Part shown: one piece after another, positions 15,934 through 23,943 of the stretch | Position numbering within the stretch: the first letter of the stretch is position 1 | Layout of the letters: the number at the start of each line of letters is the position of its first letter | Assembly (NCBI RefSeq): GCF_014650435.1 | Contig: NZ_BMUY01000007.1 | Coordinates: forward strand, 372,001-436,000 | DNA length: 64,000 nt | Direction: 5' to 3' | Source: Streptomyces tendae | GTDB taxonomy: Bacteria > Actinomycetota > Actinomycetes > Streptomycetales > Streptomycetaceae | The notes under the pieces: model-generated | What the model saw: only the letters and a program-made list of their open reading frames with translations | Database searches by the model: none | What the model was told of the DNA's origin: nothing | Position numbers and translations under genes: made by a program

Positions 15934-17676
15934 TCAGGCGTCCCCGGCGCCGATGAGTTCGCGGACCTCGCGCCCCATCTGCTGGTGGATCGCCTTGAGT
16001 TCGCCACCCAGCATGAGCCGGCGCAACTCGCCGCGCCGCACCGTGCCGACGGCCGTGCGGCGTATCGTCCCGGAGCGCACGAGAACCACTGCGCCCGGGG
16101 TGAGCTGGAATTCCGAGGCCAGGTGTGCGCGCACCGCGCCGACGAGAGCGGGGAGATCCACGTCGTAGTGATTGCGTCCGCGCAGCTCCAGGACCACCAC
16201 GACATGCTCCCGCTCGGCACCGACGCCGAAGGCCGCGCCCGCCCCGATCAGATCGCTGACCTGGCGTACGGAACGCTCCAGATCACCGGCGGACAGCCGG
16301 CGGCCGGCCAGCACGACGGCGTCCTCGAGCCGCCCCGTCACGTACAGACGCCCGCCGGACAGCGCGCCGAGGTCCCCGGTGCGCAGGAAACCGTGCGCAC
16401 CGTCGGCGGTCCGGGCCTCGAAGGTCTCGCTCGTCTCCCGGGGGCGGTTCCAGTAGCCGTGCGCGACGGCCGGCCCCCGAAGCCAGATCTCCCCGCACCG
16501 TCCGTCCGGCACCACCTCCCGGCTCACCGGATCGACGATGCGCAGTTCCACACCGACCGGCGGGCCGCAGTCCGCAAGGGTGCGGGCCGGACGGCCGGGG
16601 ACCGGATCCCGCAGCTCGCGGCGTTCCAGCGCCGCCACGTCCACGGCGCGGTGGGCCGCCGCCCCGGCACCCGGTCCGAAACCGGACACCAGCACGGGCA
16701 CCTCGGCCGGTCCGTAGCAGGTCCTGAACGCGTCCGGCCGAAAACCCGCGGGAGCGAACCGATCGGCAAAGGCCCGCTGGACCTCGGGCCGAACCGGACC
16801 CGGCACGCTCACGGCACTCTCCCAGCCCGACAGGTCCAGCCCGGCCAGTTCCCGGTCACCGACCCGGCGCACACACAGGTCGTAGGCCCAGCCGGGAGCT
16901 GCGCTCACTCGCAGCCGGTGGGCCGAGACGGCTTCCAGCCAGGCCGCCGGCCGGCGGTCGAACAGGCCCGGACTCACAAGGACGCAGGTGCCGGCGAGCC
17001 AGAGCGGGTGCAGAAGCTGTCCGAACAGGCCCATGCCGTGATGGATCGGCAGCCAGCCGCCGACCCGGTCGCCCGTCCGGGTGCCCAGCACCCGGACGGC
17101 AGGGTGCTGGGCGGCCAACAGGTTCCCGTGGGTCATGACCACACCACGGGGTTCTCGCGCGGAACCGGACGTGTACTGCACCAGCGCCGGCTGCTCGGCG
17201 TCCGACACCGGCGTGTACAGCCCCCCGCCGTCGGGCACCGACTCCACCGCCAGGCAGCTGATCCGGTCGTAGCCGTGCCGGGCCAGCAGCACGGAGACAT
17301 CCGGAGCCGTCGCGATGTCCGTGAGGACGACACCGGCCGACGTGTCCCTGGCGACACCGAGCATGCGGTCCGCCTGATACCGGCTCGCGCCCGGCACGGC
17401 GACGGGCACCGCGACGGCGCCCGCGTACAGGCAGGCCAGCACGCTCACCGCGAAGAGCCGGGGGCAGGACTGCAGCACCAGCACGCGCTGACCGACCGGG
17501 CCGCGCTCCCGCAGCCAGCCGGCCAGCGTGGCGGCACCGCGGTCGAGCTCGCCGTAGGTCACACGCTCGACCGGCGCGTTCGCACCGCTCCCGCCCACGG
17601 ACACCAGCGCCTGGCGGCCAGGAGCCGTCACGGCCCACTCACGGATCGTCTCGACATACGGACGGTCGTTTCTCAA
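15934..17676 (-). CDS. Fatty acyl-AMP ligase-like adenylating enzyme
   Basis: ANL-superfamily enzyme that adenylates a carboxylic acid. Motifs: VQYTSGSAREPRGVVMTHGNL (core A3), PIHHGMGLFGQLLHPL (typical of fatty acyl-AMP ligases), GYWNRP, FLRTGDLGAL and VTGRLEDAVVLAGRRL. The motif pattern favours a ligase that passes acyl-AMP to a carrier protein rather than to CoA. TTG 17676 has GGGGGA just upstream and starts near the family N-terminus; GTG 17730 is an alternative. The catalytic lysine position near the C-terminus is uncertain. Same strand as the aromatase, KASIII and racemase genes, so it could activate or salvage the branched starter acid. Confidence 0.85.
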   Translation of the reverse strand: MRNDRPYVETIREWAVTAPGRQALVSVGGSGANAPVERVTYGELDRGAATLAGWLRERGPVGQRVLVLQSCPRLFAVSVLACLYAGAVAVPVAVPGASRYQADRMLGVARDTSAGVVLTDIATAPDVSVLLARHGYDRISCLAVESVPDGGGLYTPVSDAEQPALVQYTSGSAREPRGVVMTHGNLLAAQHPAVRVLGTRTGDRVGGWLPIHHGMGLFGQLLHPLWLAGTCVLVSPGLFDRRPAAWLEAVSAHRLRVSAAPGWAYDLCVRRVGDRELAGLDLSGWESAVSVPGPVRPEVQRAFADRFAPAGFRPDAFRTCYGPAEVPVLVSGFGPGAGAAAHRAVDVAALERRELRDPVPGRPARTLADCGPPVGVELRIVDPVSREVVPDGRCGEIWLRGPAVAHGYWNRPRETSETFEARTADGAHGFLRTGDLGALSGGRLYVTGRLEDAVVLAGRRLSAGDLERSVRQVSDLIGAGAAFGVGAEREHVVVVLELRGRNHYDVDLPALVGAVRAHLASEFQLTPGAVVLVRSGTIRRTAVGTVRRGELRRLMLGGELKAIHQQMGREVRELIGAGDA

Positions 17677-17769
17677 CGTTCCCCCTGGAAGGCAACCGGG
17701 CCCCAAGGAAGCGGCTTTCGGGCTCCTCACGCGCCTGCTGGTCTCCTGCGGTGATCGTGCGGCCGAGGA

Positions 17770-18729
17770 TCACTCCACGAACTGCTTGGCCCTGAGCAGG
17801 GTCGCGGAGCTGTTGGCGTCGAGGGACCGACGGACCATGGCACGGGCCTCGGCCAGTCTCGTACTGGGTCCCAGCACCCGGCGCACGCCATCCGGGTCGA
17901 GCACGACCGTGTGCCAGGAGGTGGCACGCACCACGGGTGCGCCCGAGTCGTCCAGGACGGATTCCACGAGCCACCGCCCCGTGTGGCCCGTCATCACCGG
18001 CGGCGGCGCCGTCTGCTTGTACACGATCAGCCCCCGTTCGGGAAAGCAGAGCCGGACCGAGGACGTCGTGTGCACGGAACCGTCCGGACCGTAGGTGTCC
18101 ATGGTCATGTGCTGCACGCCCGGCTCCTCCTCGCGCAGATCGAGCCGGGCGACGTGCGGAAGACGGCTCGGCCACGACTCGGCCCGGGCCAGGAAGTCGA
18201 ACACCTCCCGCGGACTGCCGTCGATGTCCCGGTGGGTGCTGAAGCCGAACCTCAACTGCGCGAACTGCGCGAGCCGTTCCGCCGTGGTCTTCAACGCGCC
18301 CAATTCCGCGGCGCTGTTGGTGTCCAGGGCCGTCTTGATCAGACGCAGCGCCTCGGGGTCGTCGCCGATGGCCCGGTAGTCGTGCAGCAGTGTCACCCGG
18401 CAGCCCTCCGCCGTTTCCCCGATCCGCCACACGCCGCCCATCGACGCCACTGGCGGGGCGGACACCACCTGACGAAACGTCACCGTGCGGGCCGACGGGT
18501 CGAGGGACCTGCGGGAGGTCCAGTCCCGCACCCGGCCGTTCGCGAACGCCCAGATCCGCAGCACCTGGTGCTGCTCGGTCTCCTCCAGCACCTCGGTGTG
18601 GACCGTCGGACCGAAGACGTCGGGCCAGCGCTGGGCGTCGGCGACAAGATCGTAGACATCCGCGGCAGGCGCCGCGACATTGACGCTGTGCTCGGCGACA
18701 TGGGTCGTTGCCGCGCTGCTTTGCACCAC
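17770..18729 (-). CDS. Di-domain aromatase/cyclase
   Basis: A 319-residue protein with two consecutive SRPBCC (Bet v1-like) domains: residues about 10-150 (EHSVNVAAPAADVYDLVADAQRWPDVF) and about 165-315 (STHRDIDGSPREVFDFLARAESWPSRLPHV). This is the architecture of type II PKS aromatase/cyclases that close and aromatise the first ring of a C9-reduced polyketide. The start is GTG 18727-18729 with GAGG about 8 nt upstream. Its presence with an ActIII-type ketoreductase fits a reduced aromatic polyketide. Confidence 0.93.
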   Translation of the reverse strand: MVQSSAATTHVAEHSVNVAAPAADVYDLVADAQRWPDVFGPTVHTEVLEETEQHQVLRIWAFANGRVRDWTSRRSLDPSARTVTFRQVVSAPPVASMGGVWRIGETAEGCRVTLLHDYRAIGDDPEALRLIKTALDTNSAAELGALKTTAERLAQFAQLRFGFSTHRDIDGSPREVFDFLARAESWPSRLPHVARLDLREEEPGVQHMTMDTYGPDGSVHTTSSVRLCFPERGLIVYKQTAPPPVMTGHTGRWLVESVLDDSGAPVVRATSWHTVVLDPDGVRRVLGPSTRLAEARAMVRRSLDANSSATLLRAKQFVE

Positions 18730-18805
18730 AGGACATTCCTCTCGGCAGGGCCGCCGCAGCGGCGTCTTGCAGGGGCGGGATCGAGCGGGCGCGCCGCAGT
18801 GGAGG

Positions 18806-19846
18806 TCAGCCGGCGGCCCAGGCCGGACGATCGAGGATGTCGATGACCGCGCAGCCCCAGCTGTAGCCCGCGCCCACCGACATCAGGACACAGCGGTCAC
18901 CGGGTACCGCCAGACCGGACATGACGAGGTGGTCCAGGCTCGCGAACTGGTCGCCGGCGCCCAGATGGCCGACGGTCCGGCTCCAGTCCCACGTGGTGCG
19001 CGCCGGATCGATACCGAACGGCTGGTAGTAGATGGACCGGAGCCGACGGCGGCCGAAGTGCGGAAGGATCACCCACGCGGCGTCGGCGAGTTCCATACCG
19101 GCGTCCGCCAGAGCCTCCTTGACGACGCTGTACTGTCCCGCGCTGCTGCGGGCGACGGCGTACGAGATACCCATGCGCTCGACGAAGGAGCGCTTGGCCG
19201 CGTCGAAGTCGACGGGCATGCCGTGGGTGAACGGCGCCGGTGAGAAGGGAGTGTCGCCGCGGTGCAGGGGCTCGAGTTCGGAGTCGGCGAACAGGGCGAG
19301 GGAGGACACCGCCGCGAACCCGCCGCGCGCCGAGAGCACAAGGGCGGTACCTCCGTCGGCATACGGTGTGCCGGGGTCGGTGCGCCAACGGTCGATGCCG
19401 GGTGTACAGAACCGGTCGGCGGTGGTCAGCAGCGCCTCACCGCGGCCGGTTGCGGCCTTCAGATACGCGGCGGCCAGATCGAGCGCGGTCAGTCCGCCGT
19501 TGGACATCTGCCGGATCTCCAGAGCGGGGCAGGTGTTGCGGAGCGTCTCACGCTGGATGTAGGACGCCACCGGCCACAGATCCTGGCCCTGGTGGTAGGT
19601 GTCGGCGTGGAGGATCAGGCCGATGTCGTCCGCCTGTGCCTCGGCGCGGTCGAGGGCGCTGCGGGCGGCCGCGACCGCCATCTCCGCCGCCGACTCGCCG
19701 GGCGAGTGCGCCACCGAGACGACGCCCGTGGTCTCGGCGGTCCGGGGCGGACACTCACCCGCGGCGACCGCGTCGCTCACCCGCAGCCGGGCCGGGAGCC
19801 GGACGCCGGTGGCCCGTATGTAGATGCCTTCCACACGCATGGTCAT
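18806..19846 (-). CDS. KASIII-like priming ketosynthase/acyltransferase with Ser for Cys
   Basis: A 346-residue thiolase-fold protein of the FabH/DpsC/CerJ group. The usual active-site Cys is Ser115 (IRQMSNGGLTALDLAAAYL); His263 (VILPHFGRRRL) is retained; the usual Asn position reads His294 in VGHLGAGD. A Ser nucleophile is a known feature of DpsC, which introduces the non-acetate starter of daunorubicin, so this protein probably selects or transfers a non-acetate starter unit. Between the aromatase and citramalate synthase genes and 21 bp from the latter. Family assignment firm, reaction inferred. Confidence 0.9.
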   Translation of the reverse strand: MTMRVEGIYIRATGVRLPARLRVSDAVAAGECPPRTAETTGVVSVAHSPGESAAEMAVAAARSALDRAEAQADDIGLILHADTYHQGQDLWPVASYIQRETLRNTCPALEIRQMSNGGLTALDLAAAYLKAATGRGEALLTTADRFCTPGIDRWRTDPGTPYADGGTALVLSARGGFAAVSSLALFADSELEPLHRGDTPFSPAPFTHGMPVDFDAAKRSFVERMGISYAVARSSAGQYSVVKEALADAGMELADAAWVILPHFGRRRLRSIYYQPFGIDPARTTWDWSRTVGHLGAGDQFASLDHLVMSGLAVPGDRCVLMSVGAGYSWGCAVIDILDRPAWAAG

Positions 19847-19867
19847 CCCGTCCTGGGGTTCGTTGCG

Positions 19868-21499
19868 TCAGTCCGCCGCGGCGGCCGACTCCTGGCGGGA
19901 GGCCCGCACCCCACCGCCCGGGCGGCCGACCGGCGTCAGCACGTACCGCACGGCGTCCAGCAGTGCGTGAAAGAAGGCGGCATCGGTGTCACCGTCCACC
20001 CCCACGGTGTTCAGCCGGGCGCGGCCGTCCGTGAAGGAGGCCAGCACCCGGGCCGTCGCCCGGCCGCCGGACCCGCCCGCCGGAAGCCGCACCTGGTACT
20101 CCGCAAGCCGCAGCCGCTGCAGCCGTGGGAACCACGGGTCGAGGGCCTGGTGCACGGCCCGGTCGAGGGCGTCGACCGGGCTGTCGCCCGAGCCGTCGCC
20201 CTCGGCCTGCACGCCGTTCACCCGCAGCCGGACCGAGGCGCTGGACCGCGGCAGGTTGCCGCAGTCGGCCCGCGTCTCGACGCGCCGCAGCAGGACGTCG
20301 ACGGACGGCACGCCGTGGTTCGCGGACAGCTCCTCGCGCAGCAGCAACTCGAAGGACGCGTCCGCGGATTCGAAGCTGTGGCCGCGGTGCTCCAGCTCCT
20401 TCACCTTCGTGGCCAGGCGCGCGACCGCCTCCGGTGCGGTGGCGACGTCGTAGCCCAGTTCCCGGGCCTTGAGCAGCACCGACGACCGGCCGCCCATGTC
20501 CGACACCAGGGTGCGCATGGCGTTGCCGACGTCAGCGGGGTCGATGTGCTGGTACAGGTCGCTGTCCACCCGCAGCGCGGAGGCGTGCAGGCCGCCCTTG
20601 TGCGTGAAGGCCGACCTTCCCACGTACGGGGCACCGGCGGCCGGGGAGCGTCCCGTGATCTCGGCGACGGCGCGGCCCACGGCGGCCAGGTCGTCCAGCC
20701 GGCCGGGCGGCAGCGCCGGTACGCCGCACTTGAGGATCAGGTTCGCGGCGAGTGTGAGGAGATTGGCGTTGCCGCACCGCTCGCCATAGCCGTGCACCGT
20801 GCCCTGGACATGGCGGGCCCCGGAAGCCACCGCCGCCATCGTGTTGGCGACCGCGCACCCGCAGTCGTCGTGGCAGTGGATGCCGAGCGGCACACCCGTG
20901 CTCCGGAGTGTGTCTGCCACCACCTCGCCCACCTCGTCCGGCAGCGAACCGCCATTGGTGTCGCACAGCACGACGGTCTCGGCCCCGGCCTCCGCGGCGG
21001 TGCGCACCACTTCCAGGGCGTAGTCGCGGTTGGCCCGGTGGCCGTCGAAGAAGTGCTCCGCGTCGAGGAAGACCCTGCGGCCGGCGTGGACCAGGTGCCG
21101 CACGGTGCTGCCGATCGCCGCGAGGTTCTCGGCCAGCGTGGTGCGCAGGGCCAGTTCCACATGCCGGGGATGGCTCTTGGCCACCAGGGTCACCACCTCG
21201 GTTCCCGCTGTCAGCAGCGCCCGCACCTGCGGATCGGCGGAGGCCGACGTCCCGGGTCTGCGGGTGGCACCGAACGCCACCAGCACGGCGTTGGCCAGGG
21301 ACAACTCGGTGGCCGCGCGGCGGAAGAACTCCGTGTCCTTGGGTACGGCTCCCGGCCAGCCGCCTTCGACGAACCCCACACCCAGCCTGTCCAGGCAACG
21401 CGCCACGGCGAGCTTGTCGTCCACCGACAGCACGAGACCCTCCTGCTGCGTACCGTCCCGCAGGGTCGTGTCGTAGAACTGGAAGTCCTGCGTTCCCAT
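19868..21499 (-). CDS. cimA: (R)-citramalate synthase-type enzyme (CimA/LeuA superfamily)
   Basis: Condenses an acetyl-CoA with a 2-oxo acid; CimA-type enzymes use pyruvate to give citramalate, a threonine-independent route to 2-oxobutyrate and isoleucine. Motifs: YDTTLRDGTQQEG (residues 9-21), the metal-binding GIHCHDDCGCAVANTMAA, GERCGNANL, and THKGGLHASA, then the C-terminal regulatory-type domain. The length of 543 residues fits the CimA group rather than short homocitrate synthases. In this cluster it would raise the pool of 3-methyl-2-oxovalerate, the precursor of a 2-methylbutyryl starter. 2-isopropylmalate synthase activity cannot be fully excluded. Confidence 0.88.
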   Translation of the reverse strand: MGTQDFQFYDTTLRDGTQQEGLVLSVDDKLAVARCLDRLGVGFVEGGWPGAVPKDTEFFRRAATELSLANAVLVAFGATRRPGTSASADPQVRALLTAGTEVVTLVAKSHPRHVELALRTTLAENLAAIGSTVRHLVHAGRRVFLDAEHFFDGHRANRDYALEVVRTAAEAGAETVVLCDTNGGSLPDEVGEVVADTLRSTGVPLGIHCHDDCGCAVANTMAAVASGARHVQGTVHGYGERCGNANLLTLAANLILKCGVPALPPGRLDDLAAVGRAVAEITGRSPAAGAPYVGRSAFTHKGGLHASALRVDSDLYQHIDPADVGNAMRTLVSDMGGRSSVLLKARELGYDVATAPEAVARLATKVKELEHRGHSFESADASFELLLREELSANHGVPSVDVLLRRVETRADCGNLPRSSASVRLRVNGVQAEGDGSGDSPVDALDRAVHQALDPWFPRLQRLRLAEYQVRLPAGGSGGRATARVLASFTDGRARLNTVGVDGDTDAAFFHALLDAVRYVLTPVGRPGGGVRASRQESAAAAD

Positions 21500-21583
21500 C
21501 TGCCCGTCCTCCGCTGGTGGTTGGGTACCGGGTCGTCGTGCCGGCCGTGCCGGGAAGCGTGCGGCCGGGTGCTCGCGTCGCGC

Positions 21584-22819
21584 TCAAGAGCGGCTGGGCG
21601 CCGCCCGGCCCCCGCCGTTCGGGGGTTCGCAGCCGGCGCGGGCGGCACCGGACGACAGCAGCCGTTCGATCTCCCGTCCCGAACACCCGGACTCGGCCAG
21701 GACCTCGCGCGTGTGCCGGCCGACGACCGGGGCCGGCCCGGGCCGGAGCGGCTCGGCACCGTCGTACCGCGGCGCGGGAGCGGGGTGCAGGGAGCCACCG
21801 TCGCGCAGAAACGTGCCACGGGCGCGCAGATGCGGATGGCTGGCCGCCTCCTCAGGGTTCAGCACCGGGGTCACACACGCATCGGTGCCTGCGAAGGCGG
21901 CCGCCCACTCGTCGCGGGTACGCCGGGCGAAGCGCTCCGCGAACGCCGACCGCAGCACCTCCCAGTTGTCGGGCTCCCACCGGTCCGGCAAGCGGTCCGG
22001 GTCCAGTTCCAGACCCCGTACGAGGGCCGAGAAGAACCGGTCCTCCAGGGCTCCCACGGCGACGTACCTCCCGTCGCGACAGGCGTACACGCAGTAGAAC
22101 GGTGCCCCGCCGTCGAGCAGGTTGCCGCCCCTGCCGGACGGCCACTGTCCGCTGCCCGACATGTCCAGCAGCATGCTCATCAGCAGTGCCGTGCCGTCCA
22201 CGATCGCCGCGTCCACCACCCGGCCCCTGCCTGTCCGCCGCTGCTCCAGCACGGCCGCGAGGATGCCGCCGAAGAGCAGCATGCCGCCCCCTGCGAAGTC
22301 GCCCAGCAGGTTGAGCGGCGGAACGGGCGGTCCGCCAAACGGGCCGATGGCGTCCAGGACGCCGGTCAGCGCGATGTAATTGATGTCGTGCCCCGGAGCC
22401 TGCGCCAGGGGCCCCTGCTGCCCCCACCCGGTCATCCGGGCGTACACCAGGGAAGCATTGCGTTCGTGGCACTGGCGCGGTCCGACACCGAGACGTTCGG
22501 CCACTCCCGGGCGGAACCCCTCGACGAGGACGTCGCACTGCTGCACCAGTCGCAGCACGACGCGCACCGCGTCGGGATGTTTCAGATCGAGCGCCACCGA
22601 GCGGCGCCCGCGGTCCAGCACCCGGTGCCACTCGGCGAAGGGACGGACGCCGTCGGCCCGTTCGACCCGGATCGTCTCGGCCCCCAGATCCGCCAGCAGC
22701 ATGCAGGCGAAGGGCGCCGGGCCGATACCGGCCAGCTCGAGCACGCGCAGCCCGGACAGCGGTTTCGTCCCGGAGCCCTCCGCCGATTTCGCGGGTGAGC
22801 AACCACCGAATGCTGACAT
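21584..22819 (-). CDS. Alpha-methylacyl-CoA racemase (family III CoA-transferase fold)
   Basis: Family III CoA-transferase fold with the catalytic set of alpha-methylacyl-CoA racemases: His144-Asp145 in APGHDINYIALTG, Asp174 in LLGDFAGGG and Glu259 in VGALEDRF. The spacings of 30 and 85 residues equal those between His126, Asp156 and Glu241 of the mycobacterial racemase. Expected reaction: inversion at C2 of a 2-methylacyl-CoA, here most likely 2-methylbutyryl-CoA. ATG 22819 is preceded by GGAG; GTG 22822 is one codon upstream. It is the first gene of the minus-strand run reaching the acyl-AMP ligase gene. About 84 bp separate it from the citramalate synthase gene. Confidence 0.9.
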   Translation of the reverse strand: MSAFGGCSPAKSAEGSGTKPLSGLRVLELAGIGPAPFACMLLADLGAETIRVERADGVRPFAEWHRVLDRGRRSVALDLKHPDAVRVVLRLVQQCDVLVEGFRPGVAERLGVGPRQCHERNASLVYARMTGWGQQGPLAQAPGHDINYIALTGVLDAIGPFGGPPVPPLNLLGDFAGGGMLLFGGILAAVLEQRRTGRGRVVDAAIVDGTALLMSMLLDMSGSGQWPSGRGGNLLDGGAPFYCVYACRDGRYVAVGALEDRFFSALVRGLELDPDRLPDRWEPDNWEVLRSAFAERFARRTRDEWAAAFAGTDACVTPVLNPEEAASHPHLRARGTFLRDGGSLHPAPAPRYDGAEPLRPGPAPVVGRHTREVLAESGCSGREIERLLSSGAARAGCEPPNGGGRAAPSRS

Positions 22820-23030
22820 CACAGGCTCCGTCGGTCGGTGACACCGTCACTGTTCAGCCTCTGTCACACCGGTCAAGAGCGGCTCGAATGCGACAAGGCC
22901 CCGTGCGAGCAGTCCACTCGAGGTCTAGAGGGGCACAACCGCCGTCGCCCACGCTGGCCGTCCGCCTTTGGCCGACGGCCCAGGAGTGAGTCGCCGGTCC
23001 GCTCTCAACGACCGCTTCGAGGAGCAAACC

Positions 23031-23813
23031 ATGCCGGGCCGAACCTTCGAGGGCCGTACCGTCGTCGTCACCGGCGGTGGCACGGGCCTGGGCCGTGCAA
23101 CCGCACTGGCCTTCGCCGCGCAGGGCGCCACCACCGTGATCGTCAGTGGCCGCCGCAAGGAGCGTCTGGACCAGGTGGCGGCCGAACACCCGGCCGTGGT
23201 ACCCGTGGTCGCCGACGTGACCAGCGAAGCGGGAGCACAGGCCCTGGCCGACGAAGTACGGGGCCGCGGCGGCGTGCTGGACGTCCTGGTGCACAACGCC
23301 GGTGTCTTCCGCTTCACACCGCTCGCCGGGCTCGGACCGGACACGGTCAGGGAAGTGCTGGACACCAACCTCCTGGGTCCACTGCTCGTCACCGGACACC
23401 TGCTGCCGTACCTGGCCCCGCAGCGCGGCAGCATCGTCCTGGTCTCCAGCCGAGCCGGTCACAACCCCGGGCCGGGAAGCTCGGTGTACGCGGCGAGCAA
23501 GGCGGGGGTGCACAGCCTGACCCGCAGCTGGGCGGCGGAGCTCGCCACCCACGGAATCCGGGTCAACGCGGTGGCCCCCGGCTTCGTGCGCACCGAGGCG
23601 TACGAGGCCAACGGCATGACACCGCGGCAGGTGGCCGCGTTGTTCGACGCGGTCACCGCCGGCATTCCGCTGGGCAGGGTGGCGGACGTCGACGACATCA
23701 CCCCGTGGATCACACGGCTCGCCGACCCGGCGGCGTCGTTGGTGACCGGTCAGGTCATCACGGTCGACGGCGGTATGGACACGGGCGCGGAGCAGACCGG
23801 CCAGGACCGCTGA
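23031..23813 (+). CDS. Short-chain dehydrogenase/reductase
   Basis: Classical SDR, 260 residues: cofactor motif TGGGTGLGRA near the N-terminus, NAG (HNAGVF), catalytic Ser in VLVSSRAGH, YAASK, and PG motif NAVAPGFVRTEAYE. ATG 23031 has GAGGAG 6 nt upstream. It leads a plus-strand run with an exporter and an MDR reductase. It may reduce a ketone on the polyketide or on a tailoring intermediate; the substrate cannot be read from sequence. Confidence 0.88.
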   Translation: MPGRTFEGRTVVVTGGGTGLGRATALAFAAQGATTVIVSGRRKERLDQVAAEHPAVVPVVADVTSEAGAQALADEVRGRGGVLDVLVHNAGVFRFTPLAGLGPDTVREVLDTNLLGPLLVTGHLLPYLAPQRGSIVLVSSRAGHNPGPGSSVYAASKAGVHSLTRSWAAELATHGIRVNAVAPGFVRTEAYEANGMTPRQVAALFDAVTAGIPLGRVADVDDITPWITRLADPAASLVTGQVITVDGGMDTGAEQTGQDR

Positions 23814-23943
23814 GGCGCGAACGCGCCGAGCCCAGTGCGCAGTTCGGCCGGGCGCGCCTCCCCATCGCGGACATTGCCCGGCCTAAATGGCTCCTAGCGT
23901 GGCTCACGAGGTTTCCGCACCATGGTGAGCAGGGGGAAAGCCG

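Noticed and set aside
19262..22798. A very long open frame (over 1100 codons) on the plus strand opposite the KASIII, citramalate synthase and racemase genes
   Set aside because: Its translation is low-complexity (Arg, Gly, His, Gln-rich) and matches nothing; it mirrors well-identified genes on the other strand and is a GC-rich antisense artefact.
21584..22819. Reading the family III protein as a CoA-transferase (for example formyl-CoA transferase)
   Set aside because: The His-Asp, Asp and Glu residues at racemase-specific spacing, and the GHDINYIALTG motif, favour alpha-methylacyl-CoA racemase; the CoA-transferase catalytic Asp pattern was not apparent.
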